A stretch of DNA of 60,692 nt, from positions 1 through 60,692 of the IMG/VR virus record IMGVR_UViG_3300010413_000032; one strand, written 5' to 3'. Made by a program: the position numbers and the translations under genes. Positions 37,467 through 45,391 of this stretch are shown piece by piece. The DNA is from a virus. Numbering within the stretch: the stretch's first letter is position 1; each line of letters begins with the position of its first letter. The notes under the pieces are model-generated. The model ran no database searches. It saw nothing but the letters and a program-made list of their open reading frames with translations, and had not been told where the DNA came from.

Positions 37467-37918
37467 TAACCAATACCCCTTGGGTCTAATCCTTCCAGTA
37501 TAGCTATTGCCCTATCGGCGTTTATAGTATGTAATCCGTGCCTGAAATTTGTTCTTACGCCAAACATTCCAGACGGAAATGCTTCTCGCTCGTCATCTAT
37601 AACTACAAAGGTGTTATTCATGTCTTGGTAAAATGTACTATCTGAGAGCCACCCCATAATCTCCCAACGTCGCTCGTATCCCTTCCAGTCTGGAGTTATA
37701 TCTATCACATCTCCAGTAACTCCCCACTGTTTCAATATGAGTGTTATTTTTGGCAACCCGTAATGTTTCCAGGATGATGAAACGACAATCTTTGCACCTG
37801 TCCTGTCCGTAATCCTATTCAGTTGTTCAACACAGGCTGGATCGGCCATATTAGTGTTTGCGTATTTCTCATTTATCAATACGCCGTCAATGTCAAGAAA
37901 GACTACTCTGTCTACCAT
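37466..37918 (-). CDS. HAD-superfamily phosphatase-like protein, 150 aa
   Basis: VVFLDIDGVLIN gives the catalytic D-x-D-G (D9, D11). AKIVVSSSWK supplies the conserved Ser/Thr, and FVVIDDEREAF the acidic motif IV. Compact HAD hydrolase lacking a large cap. May be a nucleotide or 3'/5' end phosphatase; similar HAD domains act in RNA end repair, which would fit the RNA ligase, but this is inference. Start coupled to the upstream gene by a 26-base overlap. Confidence 0.82.
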   Translation of the reverse strand: MVDRVVFLDIDGVLINEKYANTNMADPACVEQLNRITDRTGAKIVVSSSWKHYGLPKITLILKQWGVTGDVIDITPDWKGYERRWEIMGWLSDSTFYQDMNNTFVVIDDEREAFPSGMFGVRTNFRHGLHTINADRAIAILEGLDPRGIG

Positions 37919-38102
37919 TTTGTTCTAGTAACCTGTTTGTTACATCGCTTAGTTTCTTTATGGCTTGAAGCACGTCGGTAAATGCCTCTGCAACCTCTGG
38001 CCTGAGATTCGGCCCAATATCTGCCGTGTCCATCTTTATATCTGTGATAAGTGTATGGCACAGCATGTTCATCCTAAAGTCTCCGCGTGGAAAATCTGCC
38101 AT
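37893..38102 (-). CDS. Unknown helical protein, 69 aa
   Basis: ATG at 38102 (MADFPRGDFRMN) is chosen; a longer version starting at 38159 would overlap the DUF3310 gene. Helical C terminus (VAEAFTDVLQAIKKLSDV). Function unknown. Confidence 0.6.
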   Translation of the reverse strand: MADFPRGDFRMNMLCHTLITDIKMDTADIGPNLRPEVAEAFTDVLQAIKKLSDVTNRLLEQNGRQSSLS

Positions 38103-38116
38103 CTCTATTCCATGTT

Positions 38117-38380
38117 CTAGCTCTTTTTGAGCCTCTCCCTTTCTCTTTCTATATACCATATAGCCTTTGCCAAGTCCTCATCTGCGCTAACTTTTGGTTT
38201 CAAGCCAACGCGCCAGATATATTTCATGGCAGCCCCTATATTATAAGGCATATGTTCTATAATGTCAATACATTCAACTCCGGAAGGATGTTTACCATAA
38301 TGTTCCGGATGATTTATATACTCGTATTCTTGTTGGCCTTTATTAAAGTGTTCCTCAAAGTGTTCTGTCAATAAAGCCAT
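38117..38380 (-). CDS. DUF3310-type protein, 87 aa
   Basis: INHPEHYGKHPSGVECIDII, then IGAAMKYIWRVGLK and EDLAKAIWYIERE, match the short phage DUF3310 family (HP-x-HY, ECID, KY-W-R-G-K, DL-KA-WY). Function of the family is unknown; it is common beside phage nucleotide-metabolism genes. ATG 38380 with GAGAGG six bases upstream. Confidence 0.85.
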   Translation of the reverse strand: MALLTEHFEEHFNKGQQEYEYINHPEHYGKHPSGVECIDIIEHMPYNIGAAMKYIWRVGLKPKVSADEDLAKAIWYIERERERLKKS

Positions 38381-38867
38381 CTATATCCTCTCCTGGCCCA
38401 TGAAGTTGTGACTGTGGTAGTAGAAATGCTTCACCCCAGCCAAGATCTCCAAGATTCTTTCCGTTTATGATCTCTGCGGCAGTTGCCCAACCAACATATT
38501 TATATTGCGGGAACTTGCCAATAATGAGAACATACACGTCTGTTCCTGTATCAAATTTGTTTTTTCCAACCAGAAGTTGGCCTGTTGGATAGTGGGTCGT
38601 CTTTACGTCGATTGTTACTCCGGAATGGGTTACGCAATCGTATCCCCCCTTCCTAGCCCCAACCGACAGGTCAGGCCATAGATTCATAATGGCGCAGAAT
38701 GCAAACTCACCCCCAATCCCCTCCAGGTCAGTTAATTCATTAGATTGTGGACCTTTTTTGGCGTTCACAACCCCCGCTTCCCGCGCAGTCTTGAATCTTG
38801 CCCTTGCCAACATACGCGCAACTTTCTGAGTGCTTCCGTCAAGGGTTATAGTATATTTATCGTTCAT
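38355..38867 (-). CDS. Putative PD-(D/E)XK nuclease-like protein, 170 aa
   Basis: ATG at 38867 (MNDKYTITLDG). LEGIGGEFAFCAIMNLW, then YDCVTHSGVTIDVKTTHYP gives the D...D-x-K core of a restriction-like nuclease fold. No clear RBS: the start codon shares its A with the CCA end of tRNA-Ala (38867). Expression may depend on the unprocessed transcript. Substrate unknown. Confidence 0.7.
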   Translation of the reverse strand: MNDKYTITLDGSTQKVARMLARARFKTAREAGVVNAKKGPQSNELTDLEGIGGEFAFCAIMNLWPDLSVGARKGGYDCVTHSGVTIDVKTTHYPTGQLLVGKNKFDTGTDVYVLIIGKFPQYKYVGWATAAEIINGKNLGDLGWGEAFLLPQSQLHGPGEDIDGFIDRTL

Positions 38868-38869
38868 GG

Positions 38870-38943
38870 TGGAGCCAGAGAGACTCGAACTCTCGACCTC
38901 CACAGTGCAAGTGTGGCGCTCTCCCAAACTGAGCTACGGCCCC
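38870..38943 (-). tRNA. tRNA-Ala (anticodon UGC), CCA encoded
   Basis: Acceptor GGGGCCG/TGGCTCC, discriminator A, D arm GCTC/GAGC, anticodon stem CCACA/TGTGG with loop CTTGCAC, T loop TTCGAGT. CCA follows directly at 38869-38867, the only encoded CCA noted, and its final A is the first base of the next gene's ATG. Confidence 0.93.
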
Positions 38944-39396
38944 TTTTTATAGTCCAGCTTCGCTATGCAACTTGCGTTGCATGGATTCTGGTATGTATCT
39001 ACGCCTTGGGTCAAAATTGATCCTACTCCCCCCTGTCCCAAAGGAACAGAGAGGAGTTTTGCAAGGCACCTGCCGAAAAAGCAGGGCGATCCAGGTCGTT
39101 ACGTGGGCGGGTGAATCCCACTAATTTACTCTACCTTGCAACTCCCAGCAAAAGCTAACGGACGGGATATGTTGTTCTTGTTTTATATCTAACAAGATTA
39201 ACTCTGGATTTTTACCCTTCTAAATTGATATCGTTGCTTAGATCAACGTCAGTTTATAGTTGGGTCAACTGACTCCGAGTTTACGGCAACCTCTACGCAC
39301 TACATGTGCTGCCTGGGACTTATGGCATAATAATACTATATTTGACATTCCAACTGTTTGTCATTGTAAGTGGTGTTTTATATTCTATTGTTGTCT
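38944..39396 (-). ncRNA. Hairpin-rich non-coding region upstream of tRNA-Ala
   Basis: About 450 bases with no credible ORF, transcribed from the promoter at 39397-39425. Elements read leftward: GTCAGTT/AACTGAC, TTGAT/ATCAA, CTTGTT/AACAAG, a long-range pairing GGGAGTTGCAAGG with CCTTGCAA..CTCC that encloses a branched domain, and a GCAA tetraloop hairpin ATGCAAC/GTTGCAT (38965-38982). It does not match tmRNA, RNase P or a known riboswitch by eye. Confidence 0.5.
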
Positions 39397-39425
39397 ATAC
39401 TACTGGAAGAAACTTACTTTGTTGA
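39397..39425 (-). promoter_or_regulatory. Minus-strand promoter (phage class)
   Basis: -35 TCAACA (39425-39420), 17-base spacer starting AAGTA and ending TTCCAG, -10 TAGTAT (39402-39397). Overlaps nothing coding and drives the non-coding region plus tRNA-Ala. Confidence 0.65.
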
Positions 39426-39470
39426 GAACTCTTTTTTACATTTCAATCCTGGTTGTTGCGATTCGGAATT

Positions 39471-39857
39471 CTACCGAGAAGAGTTTAGCGGAAACCACAC
39501 AGCCTTGCCTTCTCTTTTTGCTGCCATAACCACAGGGTCTCCTTCGTCAAAGGCCATTACGCCATCTGCGTTGCTTATCATATACTTCATGTACTCTGGT
39601 TTAGTGGTCGATGTTATTGTTATCCCGCTTACAATGTCTAATGCCCTTGGTTGAATATTAAGGTCTGGAGCGTACATATGCACCGTTAAGCCAATCTCTG
39701 CTGCTATTGATGCAATCTTAACTCCAATAATTGTATATCCCACAATAACAAGGAGTCCGTCTTTGTACTTATTTTTTGCGGCGATAAGTCCCTTCCTAAC
39801 AGCGTTATGGTACTCTGGATTCCATTTTATCGCGGTGATAGCTATTTTTCTCTGCAT
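39471..39857 (-). CDS. SLOG/Rossmann-like protein, 128 aa
   Basis: ATG at 39857, about 20 bases after the predicted start of the promoter at 39885-39913. GLLVIVGYTIIGVKIASIAAE resembles a Rossmannoid nucleotide-binding start, and MISNADGVMAFDEGDPVVMAAK recalls the acidic motif of LOG/YspA-like (SLOG) proteins. Nucleotide or nucleoside binding is inferred. Confidence 0.6.
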   Translation of the reverse strand: MQRKIAITAIKWNPEYHNAVRKGLIAAKNKYKDGLLVIVGYTIIGVKIASIAAEIGLTVHMYAPDLNIQPRALDIVSGITITSTTKPEYMKYMISNADGVMAFDEGDPVVMAAKREGKAVWFPLNSSR

Positions 39858-39884
39858 AGTATATTATCCAATATCCCTTTGTAT

Positions 39885-39913
39885 ATTATACTAGAACATG
39901 GGTACTTTGTCAA
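39885..39913 (-). promoter_or_regulatory. Minus-strand consensus promoter (phage class)
   Basis: -35 TTGACA (39913-39908), 17-base spacer starting AAGTA and ending TTCTAG, -10 TATAAT (39890-39885). Left half of the divergent control region. Confidence 0.85.
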
Positions 39914-39936
39914 CAGTTGATTGATGAAAATGTGAC

Positions 39937-39965
39937 TTGACAGTTTTTACAATAATTGTTATAAT
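39937..39965 (+). promoter_or_regulatory. Plus-strand consensus promoter for the structural genes
   Basis: -35 TTGACA (39937-39942), 17-base spacer, -10 TATAAT (39960-39965). The expected start is near 39972, only a few bases before ATG 39975, so the terS message may be leaderless. The spacer lacks the TTCCAG signature. Confidence 0.88.
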
Positions 39966-39974
39966 AATCACATA

Positions 39975-40685
39975 ATGACAGATAGCTTAGAACTTGTACA
40001 GATCGGCGACGAAGAGCGTCTGCCGTCTGAGTTGTTGATAGATTGGGTTTCTTTAACCGATGGGCTTCCTGACGCATGGGGTGATTGGATGCCTTTCCTT
40101 GCATTCGGTGTTCCATATAACCAGATTGCTAAGATTTTTGGCATTGACAGGAGTACGATCACTCATGCGTTAAATGGAAACAAGGATTTTGCAAGGCGAG
40201 TATCTCAAGTCAAGAAGATGATTAAGCGTCAACTGCATTATGTTTGGCTTGATCAGAAAGCGGTGACGGCTTGGAAAAATGTTGACTATTTTCTTTCGCT
40301 TGACCCTCTTGCAAAAGATGAGGAAGACAAGTATATTATCAAAAATGAAACAACTCGTAGGATGATGTTCCAGGAAAAGGCCAAAATGACTCGGTTTGTA
40401 TTGCAGCAGCTTGGGCTTCATGTCCAGCGCCACGAAGTGGTCCACCATACGCCACAGCCTATGTTCATGGGTGACGAAACTCTTGCCGCTTATGTTGTAG
40501 AGCGCGTCAGGAATGTTATGGAGTCTGGCGAAGAACGTGATGTTGAAGTTATTGCTGCAAAGTATAAGTATATCGAAGGATATAGTGAGCAGGAGACTTT
40601 ACCTATGGAGCCTATAGGTGAGGAATTAGACACTGAGGCTCCGTATGACAAGACCAATAGCGGAAGGCAATTGCGTGTCGAATAA
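39975..40685 (+). CDS. terS: Terminase small subunit-like DNA-binding protein, 236 aa
   Basis: First gene of the rightward module, directly before the large terminase. VPYNQIAKIFGIDRSTITHALNG is a helix-turn-helix (about residues 46-68). The C-terminal half is helical and acidic. Small terminases recognise the packaging site and load the large subunit. No RBS is visible; it appears leaderless. Assignment rests on the HTH plus position. Confidence 0.8.
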   Translation: MTDSLELVQIGDEERLPSELLIDWVSLTDGLPDAWGDWMPFLAFGVPYNQIAKIFGIDRSTITHALNGNKDFARRVSQVKKMIKRQLHYVWLDQKAVTAWKNVDYFLSLDPLAKDEEDKYIIKNETTRRMMFQEKAKMTRFVLQQLGLHVQRHEVVHHTPQPMFMGDETLAAYVVERVRNVMESGEERDVEVIAAKYKYIEGYSEQETLPMEPIGEELDTEAPYDKTNSGRQLRVE

Positions 40686-42399
40686 TAACGACCTGTCGTT
40701 TGCAAGGAATATAGCCGAGATTTCGGAGAAGTCGCCGTTTGTTTGGGCTGTTAGTTATATAGCCCTCCCGAAGGGTGTTACTTGGACATTTGAAGATAGA
40801 AAGTGGCAGATTGACATTCTTGACGATTTGCATCCAAGGCAGGTAGGCAGGAAGCCTACTCAGATTGGATGGACAACTCTAGGGACTGCGAAGGCGCTGT
40901 GGTTTGTTTCGATGAAAAAGTCAAGGGCTATGTATACACTTCCAAGGCGCGATGATGTTACCGACTACGTTGCCACTACACTTGACCCAATGATAGAGAA
41001 TAGTGATTATTTGTCTGGCAGGATGGGACGTACTAACAATGCAAGAATGAAACGCATTGGGGATTCATTTTACCATGTTATGGAAGCGTCTGTTACTCCG
41101 CGTATGCTCCCAGTAGACATATTAATTAATGATGAAGTTGATATGTCTGACCAGGATAATATGGAGCAATTTATTGCTAGGTTGGACGCATCTAAGTATA
41201 AGTATCACTATCAGTTTTCAACACCTACGGTCGCTGGATTCGGGATTGATGCAGCATATGAACGTTCTGATATGCGTATATGGATTGTAACCTGCAGTCG
41301 TTGCAATACAGATCAAGAGCTTGATTGGGAAGATCAGCTTGTTAATACTGGAGATGGAGTGTACCTTGCTTGTCGCGGATGTCGCCAGGAGCTTCGTTCT
41401 GAGGATATTGTAAGCGGGAAGTGGGTTGTAACTAATCCGAAGTCTGAGGTTCACGGCTACCATGTATCTCACCTTATGCTGCCATATACAAGACCTCTTG
41501 ACACATTGTACCAGGAATCTAAGGTTATGGATAAAAAGACATTCTTTAATCTTAGGCTTGGCAGGCCGTGGAGACCAACCGGAGGTTCGATGCCAATGTC
41601 GCTGTTTCGGGATCACGCATTTTCAACTGGTCACAATCATCAATCCCACAGAGAGAAAGGATATAGGTATTATATGGGGGCTGACCAGGGAAACGAAGTG
41701 CATACTATGGTCGGGAGAGTCCCTATAGGCGGCGACAGGATTGAAGTTGTGTACGCGGAGCATATCAAGCCATCCCCTGGTGAAGATCAATTCGAAAGAC
41801 TCGGTGCAATTGCAAGAATGTTTGATATAGACTTTGGGCTATGTGATGCGAATCCAAACAGGCAAAGCATTTATAATCTTTGTAAGGATTTTCACGGCAA
41901 GCTTGGGGCGGCAGATATTGGCGCATACACATACCCGTTTAAGTGGAGTGGTTTCCACGGCGCATCTGCCTATAAACTTACATGCAGTAGGACAGATATG
42001 CTTGATGGGATTCGTGACGATTTGGCGAATGAACGTATTCAATTGTGGGGTAGTTGGGATAATCGCACGCAGATAATAAGAGAGATTATATCACAGTGTG
42101 GGAGTCTAAAACGTGACACCACAAAGAAAAAGTTACAAGGTGGCGGCGAGACGGTTGTAGGCGTTTGGAGAAAAACTGGCGCAGACCACTTCGCGTTTGC
42201 CCTTGCGCTTTTACGGCTTGCCGTAATCATATCGCCCAACAGTATGAATTTTGACTTTGTTGTCGTTGGTGACGATATGCAGCAGTTGATCGATGGCGAC
42301 AAGGGCGCGAAGATAGAAAAAAGCAAGATTTGGGAGGACACATATTATAATGTTGAAGAGGATGGTACAAAAGTACCTCTTGGAACTCGTTTCTTCTAG
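40645..42399 (+). CDS. terL: Terminase large subunit (GpA type), 584 aa
   Basis: ATP-driven DNA packaging motor plus nuclease. Variant Walker A is PTQIGWTTLG (71-80), Walker B is DILINDEVDMSD with E164, and a zinc finger lies between the domains (C217, C220, C243, C246). The nuclease domain begins at YYMGADQGNEVH. GpA-like ordering. ATG 40645 has GAGG upstream; a GTG at 40675 with GGAAGG would reduce the overlap with terS to 11 bases. Confidence 0.92.
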   Translation: MTRPIAEGNCVSNNNDLSFARNIAEISEKSPFVWAVSYIALPKGVTWTFEDRKWQIDILDDLHPRQVGRKPTQIGWTTLGTAKALWFVSMKKSRAMYTLPRRDDVTDYVATTLDPMIENSDYLSGRMGRTNNARMKRIGDSFYHVMEASVTPRMLPVDILINDEVDMSDQDNMEQFIARLDASKYKYHYQFSTPTVAGFGIDAAYERSDMRIWIVTCSRCNTDQELDWEDQLVNTGDGVYLACRGCRQELRSEDIVSGKWVVTNPKSEVHGYHVSHLMLPYTRPLDTLYQESKVMDKKTFFNLRLGRPWRPTGGSMPMSLFRDHAFSTGHNHQSHREKGYRYYMGADQGNEVHTMVGRVPIGGDRIEVVYAEHIKPSPGEDQFERLGAIARMFDIDFGLCDANPNRQSIYNLCKDFHGKLGAADIGAYTYPFKWSGFHGASAYKLTCSRTDMLDGIRDDLANERIQLWGSWDNRTQIIREIISQCGSLKRDTTKKKLQGGGETVVGVWRKTGADHFAFALALLRLAVIISPNSMNFDFVVVGDDMQQLIDGDKGAKIEKSKIWEDTYYNVEEDGTKVPLGTRFF

Positions 42400-42706
42400 T
42401 GAGGTTCTTGAGAGGGTTGCTGTTGGGCTTATTGGCACAGAAGCTATATATAGCCTTATCAGTGACGAAGTTAGATCTGCCCTTGCAAGTAGTCGTATAA
42501 AGGCACTTGTAGCAGACGCCGTTAAGGAGGCTGTGAAGGACGAAATGGGAAGGGTTGTTATTGTTGTAGATGACAATGATATGCTTGTTATTCCAAGCAG
42601 CGGAATCTCTAGTCAGGAATTTGATAAGTTGTCGTCAATGATCCCCGCGAATCGCCGCGTTGGGGTTATTGCTGCCGATAATGTTAGAATCTTAAAGTTG
42701 TCGTAA
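42350..42706 (+). CDS. Unknown protein, 118 aa
   Basis: ATG at 42350 overlaps terL by 50 bases. Helical N-terminal half (VLERVAVGLIGTEAIYSLI) and a C-terminal alpha/beta part (VVIVVDDNDMLVIPSSG). Sits where head-tail connector or neck genes are often found, but no family is recognised. Confidence 0.65.
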   Translation: MLKRMVQKYLLELVSSSEVLERVAVGLIGTEAIYSLISDEVRSALASSRIKALVADAVKEAVKDEMGRVVIVVDDNDMLVIPSSGISSQEFDKLSSMIPANRRVGVIAADNVRILKLS

Positions 42707-42707
42707 C

Positions 42708-43442
42708 ATGGCAGAGATTAGCTTGTGTATGATAACGTATAACAAATATCCATTTTTACGGAGAACGATTGCTGCGATTTTGGATAGTGTCGATGAATCT
42801 AAAGATACTGAGCTATTGATATATAACAACGGAAGTACAGATTATACTACTAAATATCTTCCGATGCTCGAACATGCTTGTCCGGAATACATTAAATGCA
42901 AGGTCTTTTACGGAGACGAAAACATTGGGCTAAACGCATATGGAGTAATTGTTCCGGAGGCTACTGGAGATATTATCGTTACAATAGACGATGACATTTT
43001 TGACATTCAGCCGCGTGGATGGGAGAAAATCTTCCGAAAGGCTTTGCATACAAGGTTTGATGGCAGGCGGTTTGGATATGTTAGCACGGATACAATGAAT
43101 AAGGATGGAGGCAGATTGCCAGATCAAGCGATAGGGCTTGCTTCGATAGGTGGGTTAAATATAGAGGTTGGGCCTGCTGGTGGCTGGTTTGCGGCGACTA
43201 CAAGGGAAGTTGTTGACCTTGTTGGTGGATTCCACACAGGGAAAGGCAAGATGCACCTTGAGGATTTGGATTTCCAGCGTCGCGTGTGGGAGAAAGGGTT
43301 GCTTGTTGGGACTGTGCTAAATATAGAAGTATTTCATGCAAGATCGCCAGAGGTCTATAAGCGATTTGGCAGGGAAGACACTTACCTAGAAAAAATGAGA
43401 CTAGCACAACTTGAAGGGATCACTTTAGAGCCACTCGCTTGA
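42708..43442 (+). CDS. GT2-family glycosyltransferase, 244 aa
   Basis: GT-A fold: SLCMITYNKYPFLRRTI, LLIYNNGSTDYT, then IIVTIDDDIF with the D-x-D metal site, and a C-terminal GGFHTGKGKMHLEDLDFQRR carrying the acidic base region. It would transfer a sugar from a nucleotide sugar. Lying between terminase and portal, it may glycosylate virion proteins; target unknown. Confidence 0.88.
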   Translation: MAEISLCMITYNKYPFLRRTIAAILDSVDESKDTELLIYNNGSTDYTTKYLPMLEHACPEYIKCKVFYGDENIGLNAYGVIVPEATGDIIVTIDDDIFDIQPRGWEKIFRKALHTRFDGRRFGYVSTDTMNKDGGRLPDQAIGLASIGGLNIEVGPAGGWFAATTREVVDLVGGFHTGKGKMHLEDLDFQRRVWEKGLLVGTVLNIEVFHARSPEVYKRFGREDTYLEKMRLAQLEGITLEPLA

Positions 43443-43467
43443 CAGAATAGTACAAAAGAGGTAGAAT
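43439..43467 (+). promoter_or_regulatory. Possible plus-strand promoter before portal
   Basis: TTGACA (43439-43444), 17-base spacer, TAGAAT (43462-43467). The start site would fall about on the portal ATG (43474), again implying a leaderless message. Confidence 0.5.
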
Positions 43468-43473
43468 GCTAGT

Positions 43474-45051
43474 ATGAGTGTGAGAATTTTTATTAACGAC
43501 GGAACTGTTAGGGACAAGGCGAGTGTGACGCAGGTCACTTCGCGTTTGCCCAGGACAGCTATTGGGAGAAGTTCAAGGGAAGAAGAAATCCTTGACTTAA
43601 TGGATGCTGTCGCTGTTGTTCCATTCCTAAGTGCCTCTGGCGCAGTGGTTGGTCGCGGAGTTGTCGGGCCTGGTTTCGACATTGTTGAGGCTGAGCTAGA
43701 CGGCGGAGGATCGGAGAGGAAAAGGCGAAGAATTCTTGACTTCTTTAACTATATTAGCCCTATGCAAGCCAACGTGAAGGATGTTTTTAGCCCTCTGGCG
43801 AAGATATACACAACTGCATTTTCTTTTAGGATATTCGGTCATGCGGCCTGGGAGATTGTGCGAGATAGGGGGACTGGAGCGCCGTTGGGCTTTGATGTTA
43901 TTCCAGGGGTTGTAAAACCTAACATTGAGGCTGATGGTACATTCAAAAGACCTGCCTATGTGCAGTACCTGAGAGTTGGTGGAGTAGAATCCAAGTCTGA
44001 GTTTAATAGTCCAGAAGATGTGATCTTTTTTGCGGTTCCTGATTATTCTGGTGGGGTCTATATGGCAGAGTTGTTGGCTCTGACTGAATATACACTCCCA
44101 AGTGAGATATATGCTGCGATAGCATATAGGTCACTGCATGAAAACAGGGACGCCCCTTATTCTGGATTCTGGTACACTCCAAACGACATTGACGATGACA
44201 CTTTCAATCGTTTTGTCGCTATGGTAAATTCCAGATATACAGGCTCTAAGAACTACGGACGCAATCCTATAATTATGAAGGGGGAGGGTGGATTTAAGGC
44301 AGTCGCGTCTGTTAAGGATGATGCTCCATATGTCGAAGGTAGGGAGCTAAATAGAAGTGAGATATCAGCGTCAACGGGTGTTCCAGGTGCAAAGTATGGG
44401 ATAGAAACCAATACTGACATGCGGGAACTCCGCAGGGAGTTTTACGAATCGACTCTAAGGCCAATGATGTCGCTGCTGGAAGAGTCGATATATACTAATG
44501 TTTGTATAAGGCTGTTCAATGCTCCGGAATGGAAGTTCCGGTTTAAGCGTCCAGATTTTACAACTGCAATTGAGGATGCTTCGATTGAGTTGCGCCGTAT
44601 TCAATGGGGTCAGTGGTCGCCAAATGAAGCAAGGGCTTCTCGCGGAGAGGCTCCAAGAGATAACGGAGATTATTACCTTATCCCGAAAAATATGGACATG
44701 GTTGGACCTGACGGGAAACCTGGCCGTCCAGAAAACGAACCGATCAATGATGATGAGGGTGACATGGCTCCGTCTGACGAAGACAAGGTTCCTGGAACTC
44801 AGCCTCCGGTGCAACCAGATGTTGAAGAGTCTGTGCTGGTAGACGAGATCAGAAAATGGCGGAAGTTTGCTCTTAGAGTTGCTGGTGGTAAAAGGTTCAA
44901 GAGAGACTTTGTTCCTTCTGCCATTGACGAATCTCTTAGCGGGTATATTTTTAATGTACTAGACGAATTGGGTGACTCTGTAGAAGATATTGCAGAGTTT
45001 TTTGACTGGTTGATAGAGGAGGTGGAGAATGTGCGAATGTTACCAGGGTAG
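43474..45051 (+). CDS. Portal protein, 525 aa
   Basis: Dodecameric head-vertex channel. Features of Mu gp29/DUF935-type portals: IFGHAAWEIVRD with an I-P-G-V-V-K-P-x-I segment, the central SRYTGSKNYGRNPIIMKG, and a mid-region ASTGVPGAKYGIE followed by the long helix RREFYESTLRPMMSLLEESI. The C-terminal 90 residues are acidic and proline-rich. Position between terminase and protease fits exactly. Confidence 0.87.
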   Translation: MSVRIFINDGTVRDKASVTQVTSRLPRTAIGRSSREEEILDLMDAVAVVPFLSASGAVVGRGVVGPGFDIVEAELDGGGSERKRRRILDFFNYISPMQANVKDVFSPLAKIYTTAFSFRIFGHAAWEIVRDRGTGAPLGFDVIPGVVKPNIEADGTFKRPAYVQYLRVGGVESKSEFNSPEDVIFFAVPDYSGGVYMAELLALTEYTLPSEIYAAIAYRSLHENRDAPYSGFWYTPNDIDDDTFNRFVAMVNSRYTGSKNYGRNPIIMKGEGGFKAVASVKDDAPYVEGRELNRSEISASTGVPGAKYGIETNTDMRELRREFYESTLRPMMSLLEESIYTNVCIRLFNAPEWKFRFKRPDFTTAIEDASIELRRIQWGQWSPNEARASRGEAPRDNGDYYLIPKNMDMVGPDGKPGRPENEPINDDEGDMAPSDEDKVPGTQPPVQPDVEESVLVDEIRKWRKFALRVAGGKRFKRDFVPSAIDESLSGYIFNVLDELGDSVEDIAEFFDWLIEEVENVRMLPG

Positions 45052-45391
45052 TTGGTTATACCTGGCGGCAATTCTCATTTCTGTATCAACTCTTGGAATT
45101 TTAATTTGGGCAAGAATAAAATTTAAGAGATTGGGTGCTGGAATGTGCGGTGTCGCCATGCTAGTTTTTCATATACTGGTGTTTTCTACTGTTAGGATAG
45201 TTGGAAAGATGTTAAATATAGATATTGTTGGGAATATTGCTTCAATGTTTCCATACGATATTGTCAAGTACGTAATTTCATATACAACATGGTGCGCTGC
45301 TATTATGATCCAGACACTAATAGAAGTGTTATTGATGACACTTTTGGTTGTTAGGAGGCAGCGATGGACGAGAAGCTTATTGACTTCATAA
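45029..45391 (+). CDS. Membrane protein, 120 aa (possible holin)
   Basis: ATG at 45029 within AGGAGG-rich sequence. Three to four hydrophobic segments (about residues 8-28, 38-60, 75-115) with basic residues between them. Overlaps portal by 23 bases and the next membrane gene by 28. A holin or antiholin role is suggested by size and a membrane partner gene, not by homology. Confidence 0.7.
   Translation: MCECYQGSWLYLAAILISVSTLGILIWARIKFKRLGAGMCGVAMLVFHILVFSTVRIVGKMLNIDIVGNIASMFPYDIVKYVISYTTWCAAIMIQTLIEVLLMTLLVVRRQRWTRSLLTS

Noticed and set aside
38944-39396. Region as tmRNA, RNase P RNA or cobalamin riboswitch (given the B12-dependent reductase)
   Set aside because: No tag reading frame with alanine-tRNA ends, no RNase P core motifs, and no B12-box-like sequence was seen; it is also distant from nrdJ.
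39260-39529. Plus-strand ORFs over the non-coding region and the SLOG-like gene
   Set aside because: No RBS; one lies opposite a gene with its own promoter. Translations are low complexity and Leu/Phe/Cys-rich.
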